The notes beneath the pieces were generated by a model. That model saw nothing but the letters and a program-made list of their open reading frames with translations, was not told the DNA's origin and did not search any database. From NCBI GenBank assembly GCA_016649875.1, contig JAENWW010000008.1:1-64000 (forward strand): 64,000 nucleotides of DNA, written 5' to 3'. This DNA comes from Coriobacteriia bacterium (lineage in GTDB: Bacteria > Actinomycetota > Coriobacteriia > WRKU01 > JAENWW01). The first letter of the stretch is position 1; each line of letters begins with the position of its first letter. Positions 7,010-15,488 of this stretch are shown in pieces. The translations under genes were made by a program, and so were the position numbers.

Positions 7010-8866
7010 GTGCCTCAGCAACATCGAACATATACGCATGAAACGATCGTGTTGGCCGGTAACCCCAATGTGGGAAAATCGGTCGTGTTCGGTGCGCTCA
7101 CCGATACGTATGCGGCGGTGAGCAACTTTCCGGGTACGACGGTCGAAATACTGGAGGATTCATACCGCGGAGGAACGCTCATCGACAGTCCGGGTGTCTA
7201 CGGTGTGTCGAACCTGAGCACCGAGGAACAGGTGACGCGCGATGTGTTGTTGAGGGCCGATAAGGTCGTCGACGTCATCGATGGCACACACCTCGAACGT
7301 GACTTGTTCTTCACGTTGCAACTCATCGATATGGGTTTGCCACTCGTCATATTCGTCAACATGATGGACGAGGCGGCCAAAAACGGCATACATATCGACT
7401 TCGATCTTATGAGCGATCTTCTCGGCGTGCCGGTGTTTTTCGGCAGTGCGCAAAACAAAGAGGGAATCGACGAGCTCGAAGAGGGTATCGCCGCCGCTCG
7501 TCCGGGTATCGTGATGAATTCTTTGAAAGGCCGGTTCGCCAAACTGGTTGAAAGCGGAATCGATGCGACGCAGGCGCAGATGTGTCTCGCATTCGAAGGT
7601 GACGTCGAAATCGCCGAAAGGGCGGGACTTGCCGCCGCGACCGACAGCGATGCGCAGGAGAACATCTATATCGAGCGTCGCGACCGCGTCAACGATATCG
7701 TCGGGCACATCATGACAACTTCCACCGAAGGCGCCAACTGGCAGACCAAGCTCTCGGCGGCCATGATGCATCCGATCACCGGCATTCCCCTGATGCTTGC
7801 GCTGTTCGTGTTCATCTGGGTGGTAATCGGGCAAGGCATAGGTGTGTGGGTGGTGGGATTCCTCGAAAAAGGCATCATGAATCGCTACTGGGTGCCGCTC
7901 GTGCAGCATCTGTTCACTTCGGTGGGCTTGGGCGCCGGTTCGTTGCCCTATCAGTTCCTTGCCGGTGAGTTCGGCATATTCACCATGGTTCCCAGCTACA
8001 TATTCGGTGTGATCTTGCCGCTCGTCGCCGCGTTTTATCTGCTTCTTTCTCTTTTGGAGGATTCCGGTTATCTGCCGCGTATCGCGGTATTGACCGATAA
8101 GCTTCTGTCGTTTTTCGGATTGAACGGGCGCGCGATCATTCCCCTGATTCTCGGCTTCGGCTGTGTGACGATGGGAACGCTGACGACGCGTGTTTTGACC
8201 AGCAAACGTGAGCGTATGATCGCCACGGCGTTGATGGCGATCGCCGTGCCGTGTTCCGCGCAGATTGCGGCCATCGCGGCCATGATGGGACGTACGCCGA
8301 TTATTTACTCGGCGATTTTCGTCGTCTTTCTGCTTATGGTTTTCGGCGTGGTCGGTACGGCACTCAACAAAATGATGCCCGGGGAGTCGACGGATCTTCT
8401 CATCGATCTGCCGCCGTTGCGTATTCCGCAGACGATCAACGTTTTGAAAAAGACGTCGCACAAGGTATACGGATTTCTGACTGAAATAGTCAAATTTTTC
8501 GCCGCCGGATCGCTCATTATCACGCTGTTGCAGGTCACCGGTGCACTCGGTTGGATTATCAACGCGGCATCTCCGTTGGTCGTGGGCTGGATGGGTCTGC
8601 CTGCGAAGGCGGCCACCGCGTTCGTGATGGGATTCATCCGTCGTGACTTCGCCGCCGCCGGGTTCTTCTCGATGAATCTGACGAACGGGCAACTCCTGGT
8701 GGCCATGTCGACCATCACGCTGTTCGTTCCCTGTATCGCAAGCGCCATCGTGATACTCAAAGAGCGCGGGGTATTGTATTTCTTGACATTGTTCATCACC
8801 ACCACGACGCTTGCGTTCGGCCTCGGCGGCGTGATGATGCACATTTTGACCGCTGTCGGTCTTTAG
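7010..8866 (+). CDS. feoB: Ferrous iron transport protein B (FeoB), short variant
   Basis: A 618-residue inner-membrane Fe2+ transporter. The N-terminal G domain shows G1 GNPNVGKS (residues 17-24), G2 FPGTT, G3 DSPG and G4 NMMD. Two gate-type permease regions follow, with the second-half cysteine motif PCSAQ. The first gate reads GFGCVTMGTLTTR instead of the GFGCNVPA pattern of E. coli FeoB, which marks the shorter FeoB branch common in clostridia and other anaerobes. The start is GTG with AAAAGGAG nearby. It lies 76 bases after feoA and 11 before the Cys-rich gene, so one operon is likely. The E. coli protein is about 770 residues. Confidence 0.93.
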   Translation: MPQQHRTYTHETIVLAGNPNVGKSVVFGALTDTYAAVSNFPGTTVEILEDSYRGGTLIDSPGVYGVSNLSTEEQVTRDVLLRADKVVDVIDGTHLERDLFFTLQLIDMGLPLVIFVNMMDEAAKNGIHIDFDLMSDLLGVPVFFGSAQNKEGIDELEEGIAAARPGIVMNSLKGRFAKLVESGIDATQAQMCLAFEGDVEIAERAGLAAATDSDAQENIYIERRDRVNDIVGHIMTTSTEGANWQTKLSAAMMHPITGIPLMLALFVFIWVVIGQGIGVWVVGFLEKGIMNRYWVPLVQHLFTSVGLGAGSLPYQFLAGEFGIFTMVPSYIFGVILPLVAAFYLLLSLLEDSGYLPRIAVLTDKLLSFFGLNGRAIIPLILGFGCVTMGTLTTRVLTSKRERMIATALMAIAVPCSAQIAAIAAMMGRTPIIYSAIFVVFLLMVFGVVGTALNKMMPGESTDLLIDLPPLRIPQTINVLKKTSHKVYGFLTEIVKFFAAGSLIITLLQVTGALGWIINAASPLVVGWMGLPAKAATAFVMGFIRRDFAAAGFFSMNLTNGQLLVAMSTITLFVPCIASAIVILKERGVLYFLTLFITTTTLAFGLGGVMMHILTAVGL

Positions 8867-8877
8867 GAGGTGCGAAG

Positions 8878-9063
8878 ATGGGTTTGAATCCGGTATGCCC
8901 CGAATGCGGGTTTGAAAGTAGCGATGTGCGGTGTCCCCGGTGCAATACTTTGAAAGTCATCGGCTGCACCGGCTCGTGTTGGGCGTGCGGCAATCAGCCG
9001 GCGTGTCAAAAACGCATTCTGGAGGCACCTGCGCCGAAAAAGCGTCAGACTGAGGGAACGTAA
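8878..9063 (+). CDS. Cys-rich zinc-ribbon-like small protein downstream of feoB
   Basis: A 61-residue protein with eight cysteines: CPEC, CPRC, then a second group spaced C-x3-C-x2-C-x5-C. This can hold one zinc ribbon plus a second metal or Fe-S site. I know no named family for it. It follows feoB by 11 bases and has a strong ribosome site (TAGGAGGTG), so it belongs to the feo operon. A role in iron handling, such as the small FeoC or Cys-rich feo accessory proteins play, is an inference from context only. Its last 19 bases overlap the 3' end of the convergent sdaAB gene. Confidence 0.7.
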   Translation: MGLNPVCPECGFESSDVRCPRCNTLKVIGCTGSCWACGNQPACQKRILEAPAPKKRQTEGT

Positions 9064-9761
9064 CGCACGTTGTGAACTTGTGTTTGTTGGAGGATCCGCC
9101 GCAGCGTGGTGGCGTCGGGACGACCGTCCGTTTCAATGAGCATGAGTGCTCGGGCTCCGCGCATTTCGCGTGACACGTTCATCGCCGCGATGTTGATGTG
9201 CGCGTCGGTCAGAATTCCGCTTACCGCATAAATGACACCGGGCTGGTCCGAGTGATCGACGACCAGCAGAGGCAACTCACCGGTTGCGTGTACGGAGAAA
9301 TCGTCGATTCGGGTGACGATGACGTTTCCTCCTCCGATCGAGGAACCACGAATCATCATGGGTCTCACGATGCCGGGCGCATCCGATTCCGCGCTCGGTG
9401 GGCAATCGGGGTTTTTACGGGGAGACAGATTGAAAACGGCCGTGTTTGGGTGCGCTTCTTCGAGTTCGATTTCGGTGAAACAAAACGACAGCCCTTCCTC
9501 CTTTGCCAGGGAAAACGAGTGAGGAATGCGCGTGTCGTCGGGAGCCATGCCGAGGAGTCCGGCAATCAACGCGAGCTTGGTGCCGTGGCCTTCTCCGGTG
9601 GCGGCGAAAGAACCGTGGAGTCCGATGTCGGCCTTTCCGGGGAGCTCACCGAAAATCGCGCGGGCGAGTGCGCCGAGGCGTACGGCACCTGCGGTGTGGC
9701 TGGAACTCGGGCCTATCATGGTGGGTCCGACTATATCGAAAATCGAGCGTGTGTTTGACAT
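9045..9761 (-). CDS. sdaAB: L-serine dehydratase, iron-sulfur-dependent, beta subunit
   Basis: A 238-residue beta subunit partnering the alpha subunit at 5626-6492. The conserved N-terminal motif IGPSSSHTAG, which contributes to substrate binding, is present, followed by the beta domain and a C-terminal ACT domain (LPLLVVDHSDQPGVIYAVSGIL), the usual serine-sensing module. The open frame extends 139 codons further upstream, but that part is antisense to the anchored protein gene at 9904 and looks nothing like the family, so the ATG at 9761 is chosen. Its ribosome site is weak (ACGGA). The feo operon lies between the two subunit genes on the other strand. Confidence 0.92.
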   Translation of the reverse strand: MSNTRSIFDIVGPTMIGPSSSHTAGAVRLGALARAIFGELPGKADIGLHGSFAATGEGHGTKLALIAGLLGMAPDDTRIPHSFSLAKEEGLSFCFTEIELEEAHPNTAVFNLSPRKNPDCPPSAESDAPGIVRPMMIRGSSIGGGNVIVTRIDDFSVHATGELPLLVVDHSDQPGVIYAVSGILTDAHINIAAMNVSREMRGARALMLIETDGRPDATTLRRILQQTQVHNVRYVPSV

Positions 9762-9811
9762 GTCCGTAATCTTAACATCTTGTCCGTTATATGAAAAACC
9801 TGCATAAGCAC

Positions 9812-9840
9812 TTGCGGAACGAGGCGTTATCCTTAACAAT
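9812..9840 (+). promoter_or_regulatory. Candidate promoter for the anchored small protein
   Basis: TTGCGG (9812-9817) and AACAAT (9835-9840) are spaced by 17 bases. The -10 box matches the consensus at four of six positions. Predicted start of transcription is near 9847. Confidence 0.35.
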
Positions 9841-9903
9841 ACAGAAGGTACAAATAACTGTGTCGTAATGAGTACGGCGCATAGGGTGAAAGGGAATAAT
9901 AAG

Positions 9904-10470
9904 ATGAGCGAAACTGGTTCAGAGTCAAAGCAGAAGACGATTGTCATCGGCCTCGTCGTGGTCATCGTACTTCTCGCGGCTATCGTCGGGGTTTTGATTT
10001 GGCAAGGGACGAAGTCGAACACCACCGCCACGACGGCTACGACAGCGACGACCGCTACGGATACCGCTGCGAACTCCGCAAGCACGGCAATGCAAAGTTC
10101 GTTGGCGAATGCAGCGAGTTTCGATAAGAATACGGCGACACGCCTCGACAGCAAGACGACCCCGAATGATTGGGCCAAAGCTTACTACGACGCGTGCGAT
10201 AGTAAGGATTGGAAAACTGCGTGGGAGCACCTTCCCGCCGCTAAAAAGGCTGCCACGACAGCCGATGCGCTCGACTCTCAGCTTTCAAGCTACGGCATCT
10301 CGGGGTATAAAATCGACGGTAGCAAGACGAACTCGAGCGGAGAGCTTGAGATCACCGTTACGCAGAGCACTGCTTCTTACGGAGACTTCACCAGCGTGTG
10401 GACGTTCGTGAAGGACGGTGGCTCATACCTCGTGAAGGATAAGGTCGTTTCAGGCATGGTCACGAACTAG
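9904..10470 (+). CDS. Membrane-anchored extracytoplasmic protein, unknown function
   Basis: A 188-residue protein not recognised by family. One N-terminal transmembrane segment (about residues 12-33, Val/Leu/Ile-rich) is followed by a Thr/Ala linker with the repeated unit TTA, then a 120-residue outer domain beginning near TTPNDWAKAYYDACDSKDWKTAWEHLP. That domain resembles the small NTF2-like or DUF4878-type lipoprotein domains only in general shape. ATG at 9904 is preferred over one 36 bases upstream because GAAAGGG precedes it. It is divergent from sdaAB and followed by a clear terminator, so it is probably a single-gene unit. Confidence 0.65.
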   Translation: MSETGSESKQKTIVIGLVVVIVLLAAIVGVLIWQGTKSNTTATTATTATTATDTAANSASTAMQSSLANAASFDKNTATRLDSKTTPNDWAKAYYDACDSKDWKTAWEHLPAAKKAATTADALDSQLSSYGISGYKIDGSKTNSSGELEITVTQSTASYGDFTSVWTFVKDGGSYLVKDKVVSGMVTN

Positions 10471-10510
10471 TTCGTATCCGTCTCTACACAGCAGAATGAG
10501 CAACTTGAGG

Positions 10511-10537
10511 AGCCGCCCTGCAACGGGCGGTTTCTTC
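10511..10537 (+). terminator. Rho-independent terminator after the anchored protein gene
   Basis: CCGCCC (10513-10518) pairs with GGGCGG (10525-10530) around TGCAAC, followed by TTTCTTC. Confidence 0.8.
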
Positions 10538-10582
10538 GTATAAAGGAGGGAGGAGTCCTGCCCTCGTGGTACTCTTTTATCT

Positions 10583-13492
10583 ATGGAAAACGACCTGACA
10601 TACGCGCAACAAGCGTTGCGAAAGCTGCTTCCGATCGACACCGAACCGGCTCTTTTCGAACTCTATGATTCCTTGGCGGAGCAAGCGCTTGAGCTTTCGT
10701 TCGGCATGGAGGACGAAGTCGTCTTGCTCGACCTGGAGACCATCGGTCTCAGACCGGTCCCAGGTGGCATCACCGAGGTCGCCCTCATGCGCATGAGGGG
10801 TCCCGAGGTGCTCGAGCGCTATTCGACACTCGTGAGGCCCCGTACATCCATCAGTTCGGAAATCACGGAGATCACCGGCATTTCCAATGAAATGGTCGCG
10901 GACGCACCGAGCATCGAAGAGGTGAAAGGTGCGGTGCTCGCCTTCATCGGTACCGCCGATGTCGTCGCCCATAACGCGCACTTCGATAAGAATTTCCTCG
11001 AGGCCTCTTTCGGGACCTTGCCGAATCGTTGGGTCGATACGGTCTTTTTGGCACAAGTAGGATTGCCGCGTTTGACACGCTACCGTCAAATCGGGCTCGC
11101 CGACTGGCTCAATCCCGATGCGGGGAAAAACGCCCATCGTGCGGCGGCCGACGTCGAAGTGCTCCGTTATGTGTGGCGTGCGAGCCTTTGTGGGATGTAC
11201 GCTCTCGATTACGGGGTGCTCGAGGTCATTTCCGAGTTGCCGTATCAGCCGTCTGCTCTTGCCGGAGCCCACTGGATGAGACAAGTTCTCGGCAGCCGTT
11301 CCGATAGGTCCGAGAAATCGTTCAACTTGCGGACTTTGCGGGGCAGACAGGTCAAGGCGGACAGAGCCGAATCGCTTTATGACGCCTATGAGTTGCCCAT
11401 GAAATTCAGCTATGAGGGCGACTTGATGGAGGCCGTCCGGCCGACGGGGAAATCGAAAAACAAACAAACCGAGCGTATGTATGCCGATTTCGAGATACGC
11501 CCGGCGCAAGACGAGATGGCGAATAAAATATACGACACCTTTCTACGCAGTCATTTTTTCACGGTCGAAGCCGGCACGGGAGTGGGAAAATCGCTTGCCT
11601 ATTTGCTCCCTGCGGCGTTGATGGCTCTCGAAAACAATGTTTCCGTCGGCATCGCCACGAAGAGTAACAACCTCGCCGATCAGCTTTTGACGCGAGAGAT
11701 TCCCCGACTCAATAAGATGTTGGGAAATAAACTTCGCTTTACCGCGGTCAAAGGATACGAAAACTATCTCTGTTTGCGCAAGCTCGACGTGGCGCTTCGC
11801 GACGGTGCGCTGAGCACGGAGGTCGCACACGTTTTTGCATGGGTGTCGCAATCCCCGTGGGGAGACGCGGCTCGCCTCGGAAGCGTTCGTGCCTACGAGC
11901 GTTCATTCATTGCGACGCAGGCCGAATGCACCAATAAACGTTGTCGCTACTATCCGAACTTGTGCTATTTGCACGGTGCGCGAAAGCGTGCTCAGAGTTC
12001 GCATCTCGTCGTCACCAACCACTCGCTTCTTTTCCGCGATGCCACCTCTCCGAGTCGCATCTTACCGCCTATCAGGTATTGGATCGTCGATGAGGCACAC
12101 AACATCGAGCGTGAAGCGCGCAGCCAAACGGCGGTGACGGTAGAACCTCTCAGAATGCAAAATCTTTTCAGGCGAGCTACCGGAAACGGCGGTTTACTTT
12201 ACCGTTTGAATAAGGCGATCGATAAGGTCGCCGGTGAGATGGGGGAGAAGTCCTCGATAGCTTCCACGCTCGCATTGCTCGAAAAAGGAGTCGCCGAAAG
12301 TACGAAACTGCTCGCATCATTCGAAAACGCCGCCGGAGACCTTGCGGAGCGGGCGAGCAGGCGTGATCGACTCTCCGAGATTTGGGTGAACACCGAGCTC
12401 AGGGATACCGCAGAGTGGGGTGTTGTCGTATCGACGGGACGTTCTCTCTACCGCAAGTTGGAAAAATTGATTGCGTGCGGTAATTTGCTGAGGGCGGAGA
12501 TGACGCTTGAAGACGAAATCAAAGACGATGACCTCATCGCCGATTTTTCCGGTTTTATTTACGATGTCGGTTTTACGCTGACTGGATTGGGCGTTTTCAT
12601 CGCCGAACCCGATGAAAACATGGTTTACTCCGTCAAACTGACTTCCGACCGGCATGTCCAGCGTCTTGTGGCGGCACCGCTTAAAGTGGGTCGAATTATC
12701 GTCGATGAGATTTATTCGAATGTGAACAGCCTCGTCTATACTTCCGCAACCATTGCGGAGGGGGATTCGTTCAAACATTTCAACGAAGCGGTCGGACTCG
12801 ATTTAGTCGAAGAGTCACGTCTCGACGGCGCGGCCCTCTCTTCGAGTTTCGATCTGAAAAATCAGATGAAGATATTCGTGGTTTCCGATATGCCCGACCC
12901 CCGCGAGGCGAACTACCAACACGAACTCAGTATCTTTATGGAGCAAGTCCACATCGCGCTCGACGGCGGTGTGCTCACCCTGTTCACGAATAAGAAAGAT
13001 ATGCATGCGGTACACGAAAATGTGCATGTATCGCTCGGTAATAAAAACCTCGAAATTCTCATCCAGAAAGAAGGCTCTTCAAGCCTTGCGCTCGGCAAGC
13101 AGTTCGTCGAGGATGAGCGCCGTTCCCTTTTTGCGCTCCGCACATTTTGGGAGGGTTTCGACGCGCGCGGAGACACGCTGAAATGCGTGGTCATTCCCAA
13201 ACTTCCCTTTGCTTCCCCGACGACGCCTCTTGCCGGTGAGCGGTTTGTGCGCGAGGGAACCTCGGCATGGGCCCGTCACGATCTGCCTGAGGCCATCATC
13301 GATTTGCGTCAGGCAATCGGTCGTTTGATTCGCTCGGCGAGCGATACGGGCTTCGTGATTTTGGCAGACTCGCGTCTCGTGACGAAAAATTACGGTAAGC
13401 GTGTGCTCAAGTCGCTCCCCGTCGAACCTATTATTTTACCGGCGGCAAAGATCATCGAAGAGCTTTCTGCAGAGAACGGGCAGTCTCTTTGA
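10583..13492 (+). CDS. DinG-family helicase with N-terminal DEDDh 3'-5' exonuclease domain
   Basis: A 969-residue DNA repair-type enzyme. The N-terminal DnaQ-like exonuclease has motifs I (DLET, Asp50/Glu52), II (VAHNAHFDKNF) and III (HRAAADVEV), all catalytic acids intact. The XPD/DinG helicase follows: Walker A GTGVGKS (331-337), four cysteines at 397, 449, 454 and 461 in the right place for a [4Fe-4S] cluster, DEAH (503-506), and a C-terminal motif VI region (DLRQAIGRLIRS). Many Firmicute DinG-exonuclease fusions lack the cluster cysteines, so having both is notable. No clear ribosome site precedes the ATG and no other in-frame start exists. The 3' end overlaps the convergent WYL gene by 41 bases. 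Confidence 0.9.
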   Translation: MENDLTYAQQALRKLLPIDTEPALFELYDSLAEQALELSFGMEDEVVLLDLETIGLRPVPGGITEVALMRMRGPEVLERYSTLVRPRTSISSEITEITGISNEMVADAPSIEEVKGAVLAFIGTADVVAHNAHFDKNFLEASFGTLPNRWVDTVFLAQVGLPRLTRYRQIGLADWLNPDAGKNAHRAAADVEVLRYVWRASLCGMYALDYGVLEVISELPYQPSALAGAHWMRQVLGSRSDRSEKSFNLRTLRGRQVKADRAESLYDAYELPMKFSYEGDLMEAVRPTGKSKNKQTERMYADFEIRPAQDEMANKIYDTFLRSHFFTVEAGTGVGKSLAYLLPAALMALENNVSVGIATKSNNLADQLLTREIPRLNKMLGNKLRFTAVKGYENYLCLRKLDVALRDGALSTEVAHVFAWVSQSPWGDAARLGSVRAYERSFIATQAECTNKRCRYYPNLCYLHGARKRAQSSHLVVTNHSLLFRDATSPSRILPPIRYWIVDEAHNIEREARSQTAVTVEPLRMQNLFRRATGNGGLLYRLNKAIDKVAGEMGEKSSIASTLALLEKGVAESTKLLASFENAAGDLAERASRRDRLSEIWVNTELRDTAEWGVVVSTGRSLYRKLEKLIACGNLLRAEMTLEDEIKDDDLIADFSGFIYDVGFTLTGLGVFIAEPDENMVYSVKLTSDRHVQRLVAAPLKVGRIIVDEIYSNVNSLVYTSATIAEGDSFKHFNEAVGLDLVEESRLDGAALSSSFDLKNQMKIFVVSDMPDPREANYQHELSIFMEQVHIALDGGVLTLFTNKKDMHAVHENVHVSLGNKNLEILIQKEGSSSLALGKQFVEDERRSLFALRTFWEGFDARGDTLKCVVIPKLPFASPTTPLAGERFVREGTSAWARHDLPEAIIDLRQAIGRLIRSASDTGFVILADSRLVTKNYGKRVLKSLPVEPIILPAAKIIEELSAENGQSL

Positions 13493-14408
13493 CGTAAGCC
13501 CTCAGATGTTCTGGCGATTTGACGCTCACTTTTCCTCCGAAACCCATTACTTTTTTCGCTATCCAGTCATTACTGATGAGAGGAATCTCAATACGGATTC
13601 CCCCGTTTACAAGGTGCTTGGGTTCTGAGGCGAGCGGCCAATCGCGCGGAACGTATGATTGTGCGTCGGCAAAGACGAGCGTCGCATGTTTTCGGTGCTG
13701 TTCGACTTCTCGTCCGAGGGCATCGATCACGCTTTCGGGCGTGTCGAGATTATTTTTCCCCTTCGCCTTGTCGGAAAGCCATTGTATGCGGACATCGCTT
13801 ATCCGATCGAGCTTAAACGTGCGAGTTTCATGTGCGCTGTGACAATAGCCGTGTATATACCAGCCATCCCGGTCATTGGTCATCCGGGCGACATCGGTGA
13901 TACGTGTCGTCGATTCACCTTTGAGATTGCTGTAATCGATTTCTGCCGGAAGGGATGTCTGTAAGGCGAGCGCCAGCGCTTCGAATACGGAAAACGAGTG
14001 GCTGACGGGATGGATGAGAATGCGATGGCGTAAGAACTCCTCATTCCAAGTTCCGCCGAACGCCGCGTTGATTTTTTCAAAAAGAGGGTCGTCTTCGTCG
14101 ATTCCCGCCATTTTAAGCGATAGTGCCAAAGCGAGCATTTGCTCATCGGCCAAACGAAGAGATTTGTTGAGACTGACAGGCGGGCGCAGGAGCCTCACGG
14201 TTCCATCGGCCTCGACCGTGATGTCGATATAGTATGGCCCGATGCCGCAATCCGCCAAGATCGCGAGATCTTTTTTCAGGAGTGTCGGGTTGCTCTTCGT
14301 AATTTTTGCGAGATCTTCGATATCGATGGCGGCGCCTGGCTTGAGCGCGCTGAGGATATCGATGATGACCGCCGCTCTCCAGCGGACATTTTTGGAGTTT
14401 CTATGCAT
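13452..14408 (-). CDS. WYL-domain transcriptional regulator, PafC-like
   Basis: A 318-residue regulator. It has an N-terminal helix-turn-helix region (about residues 10-60), a middle helical segment, a WYL domain with the core motif DGWYIHGYCHS near residue 195, and a C-terminal WCX-type extension. With the gene upstream (overlap 8 bases) it forms a tandem WYL pair as in actinobacterial pafB-pafC, which encode a heterodimeric activator of the RecA-independent DNA damage response. The WYL domain is thought to sense nucleic acid. The convergent neighbour is a DinG-like helicase/exonuclease, which fits a repair setting. No Pup ligase or proteasome gene is next to it here. Confidence 0.82.
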   Translation of the reverse strand: MHRNSKNVRWRAAVIIDILSALKPGAAIDIEDLAKITKSNPTLLKKDLAILADCGIGPYYIDITVEADGTVRLLRPPVSLNKSLRLADEQMLALALSLKMAGIDEDDPLFEKINAAFGGTWNEEFLRHRILIHPVSHSFSVFEALALALQTSLPAEIDYSNLKGESTTRITDVARMTNDRDGWYIHGYCHSAHETRTFKLDRISDVRIQWLSDKAKGKNNLDTPESVIDALGREVEQHRKHATLVFADAQSYVPRDWPLASEPKHLVNGGIRIEIPLISNDWIAKKVMGFGGKVSVKSPEHLRAYVKETARSLQKALR

Positions 14409-15375
14409 GGGCGTTCACCACTCTTTCGAGATACGTCGTTCGTAAGTAGTCGGCTTCCGCAGATGACGCCTCGTCGAACATGAGATCTTCGGAGAGAACA
14501 TATTCGCACAGGCGGTCGATATCGTTATAGGTGATCGACCACAGAGTCGAGCCGTCCGGTCGTGCGTCGAGCGAGCCGAAACCGGCCGTTATGTTTTCGA
14601 CTCTGTGCGCACTCTCACTCGGGATGAGAACGGCTGCGCTTCGGCTGTCGTCCTCTCCCCACATGAACGGGGGCGTGCAGTATGTTGTGACATCGAATTG
14701 CTCGGGGGGAACAAACGTCGTATCGGATGTGACCGGGTTCGCGATGTTGGCAACTGAAAATGTTTTCGGTGATCGGCCGGTTTCGATATCTTCTGCGATG
14801 AGGTACCATTGCCCGCGAAACAAGTGCAGGCCGAGAGGCTTGACGGTGCGCAGTTTCGTATCTTTCTGAGGTTTTTTATAGGTGAACGTCACAAACGCGT
14901 TGTTTTTAATGGCTGCGAAAAGTTGTTCGAGAAAATGTTGCTGTCCGGCGGTGTTGTCATCGAGTGTCATGCGCGAAAGCGCCATGTAAGGATCTGCTTC
15001 TTCGAATTTTCCGGAAAGTTTCAGGAGGGCGAACCGTAACGCGAGCGGAAGAGGAAAGCTTTCCTCGGAACTCATGCTTTGCAATGCGACCGCCAGTGCT
15101 GCGGACTCCTCTTCGTTGAGTACGAGGTTCGAACAGGTGATGTCACTGAGATTTTCCGCGTAATTGCCATCGGAACCAAACGATATTTTGATGCCGGCGT
15201 CGCCTAAGAGCTCCCGGTCGCGCTGAAAATTTTTGGTCGCCGCCGCGGTGCTTTTTTCCGGATAGAACTTCTCATAAATTTCATCGGGAGTAAGCGATCT
15301 GCTCTCATAATCGAAAGTGAACGCTATCTCAAGGCACCGCATAAGTTGCCTATCGAATTTATCGAGTTGTTCCAT
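14401..15375 (-). CDS. WYL-domain transcriptional regulator, PafB-like
   Basis: A 324-residue regulator and first gene of a two-gene operon with the PafC-like gene. Winged-helix segment at about residues 5-75 (FDRQLMRCLE ... ELLGDAGIKI), WYL core RGQWYLIAED near residue 190, then a C-terminal WCX-type domain. The open frame reaches back to 15486, but ATG at 15375 is chosen because GAGGAAGG lies about 11 bases before it and the length then fits the family (about 320 residues). The divergent region upstream contains a perfect 12-base palindrome, a candidate operator. Function by homology: DNA-damage or stress transcription factor; direct targets unknown. Confidence 0.82.
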   Translation of the reverse strand: MEQLDKFDRQLMRCLEIAFTFDYESRSLTPDEIYEKFYPEKSTAAATKNFQRDRELLGDAGIKISFGSDGNYAENLSDITCSNLVLNEEESAALAVALQSMSSEESFPLPLALRFALLKLSGKFEEADPYMALSRMTLDDNTAGQQHFLEQLFAAIKNNAFVTFTYKKPQKDTKLRTVKPLGLHLFRGQWYLIAEDIETGRSPKTFSVANIANPVTSDTTFVPPEQFDVTTYCTPPFMWGEDDSRSAAVLIPSESAHRVENITAGFGSLDARPDGSTLWSITYNDIDRLCEYVLSEDLMFDEASSAEADYLRTTYLERVVNAHA

Positions 15376-15417
15376 GGCCACAAAACCTTCCTCATGGGAG
15401 TATGCTCTATAATTTAG

Positions 15418-15429
15418 TTTAACGTTAAA
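15418..15429. promoter_or_regulatory. Perfect 12-base palindrome in the divergent WYL/secreted-protein promoter region
   Basis: TTTAACGTTAAA is its own reverse complement. On the - strand it lies between TTTCAC and TTATAG, which are 17 bases apart and could be the pafB-like promoter boxes. It is placed where a repressor or autoregulator would act. Confidence 0.45.
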
Positions 15430-15488
15430 GTGAAAATGCTCGGCAAAATAAGGGTCCGCAATCGCCGAAGGGAGCAGGAGGCTCAAAA

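Noticed and set aside
7160-8842. A 560-codon open frame on the - strand opposite feoB
   Set aside because: It is fully antisense to a clear feoB gene, its product is His/Arg/Gln/Asp-rich with no family features, and it has no ribosome site. It is a shadow of codon bias.
9762-10178. N-terminal extension of sdaAB by 139 codons
   Set aside because: It is antisense to the anchored small protein and its linker repeats, and the family begins at the chosen ATG (9761).
10555-10583. Possible PafBC-type (RecA-independent) damage promoter before the helicase gene
   Set aside because: GTGG and a TATCTA element are spaced about right, but the upstream half of the motif does not match and the -10 box would overlap the start codon.
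10577-11509. A 310-codon open frame on the - strand opposite the helicase gene
   Set aside because: Antisense shadow of the exonuclease domain, without ribosome site or family features.
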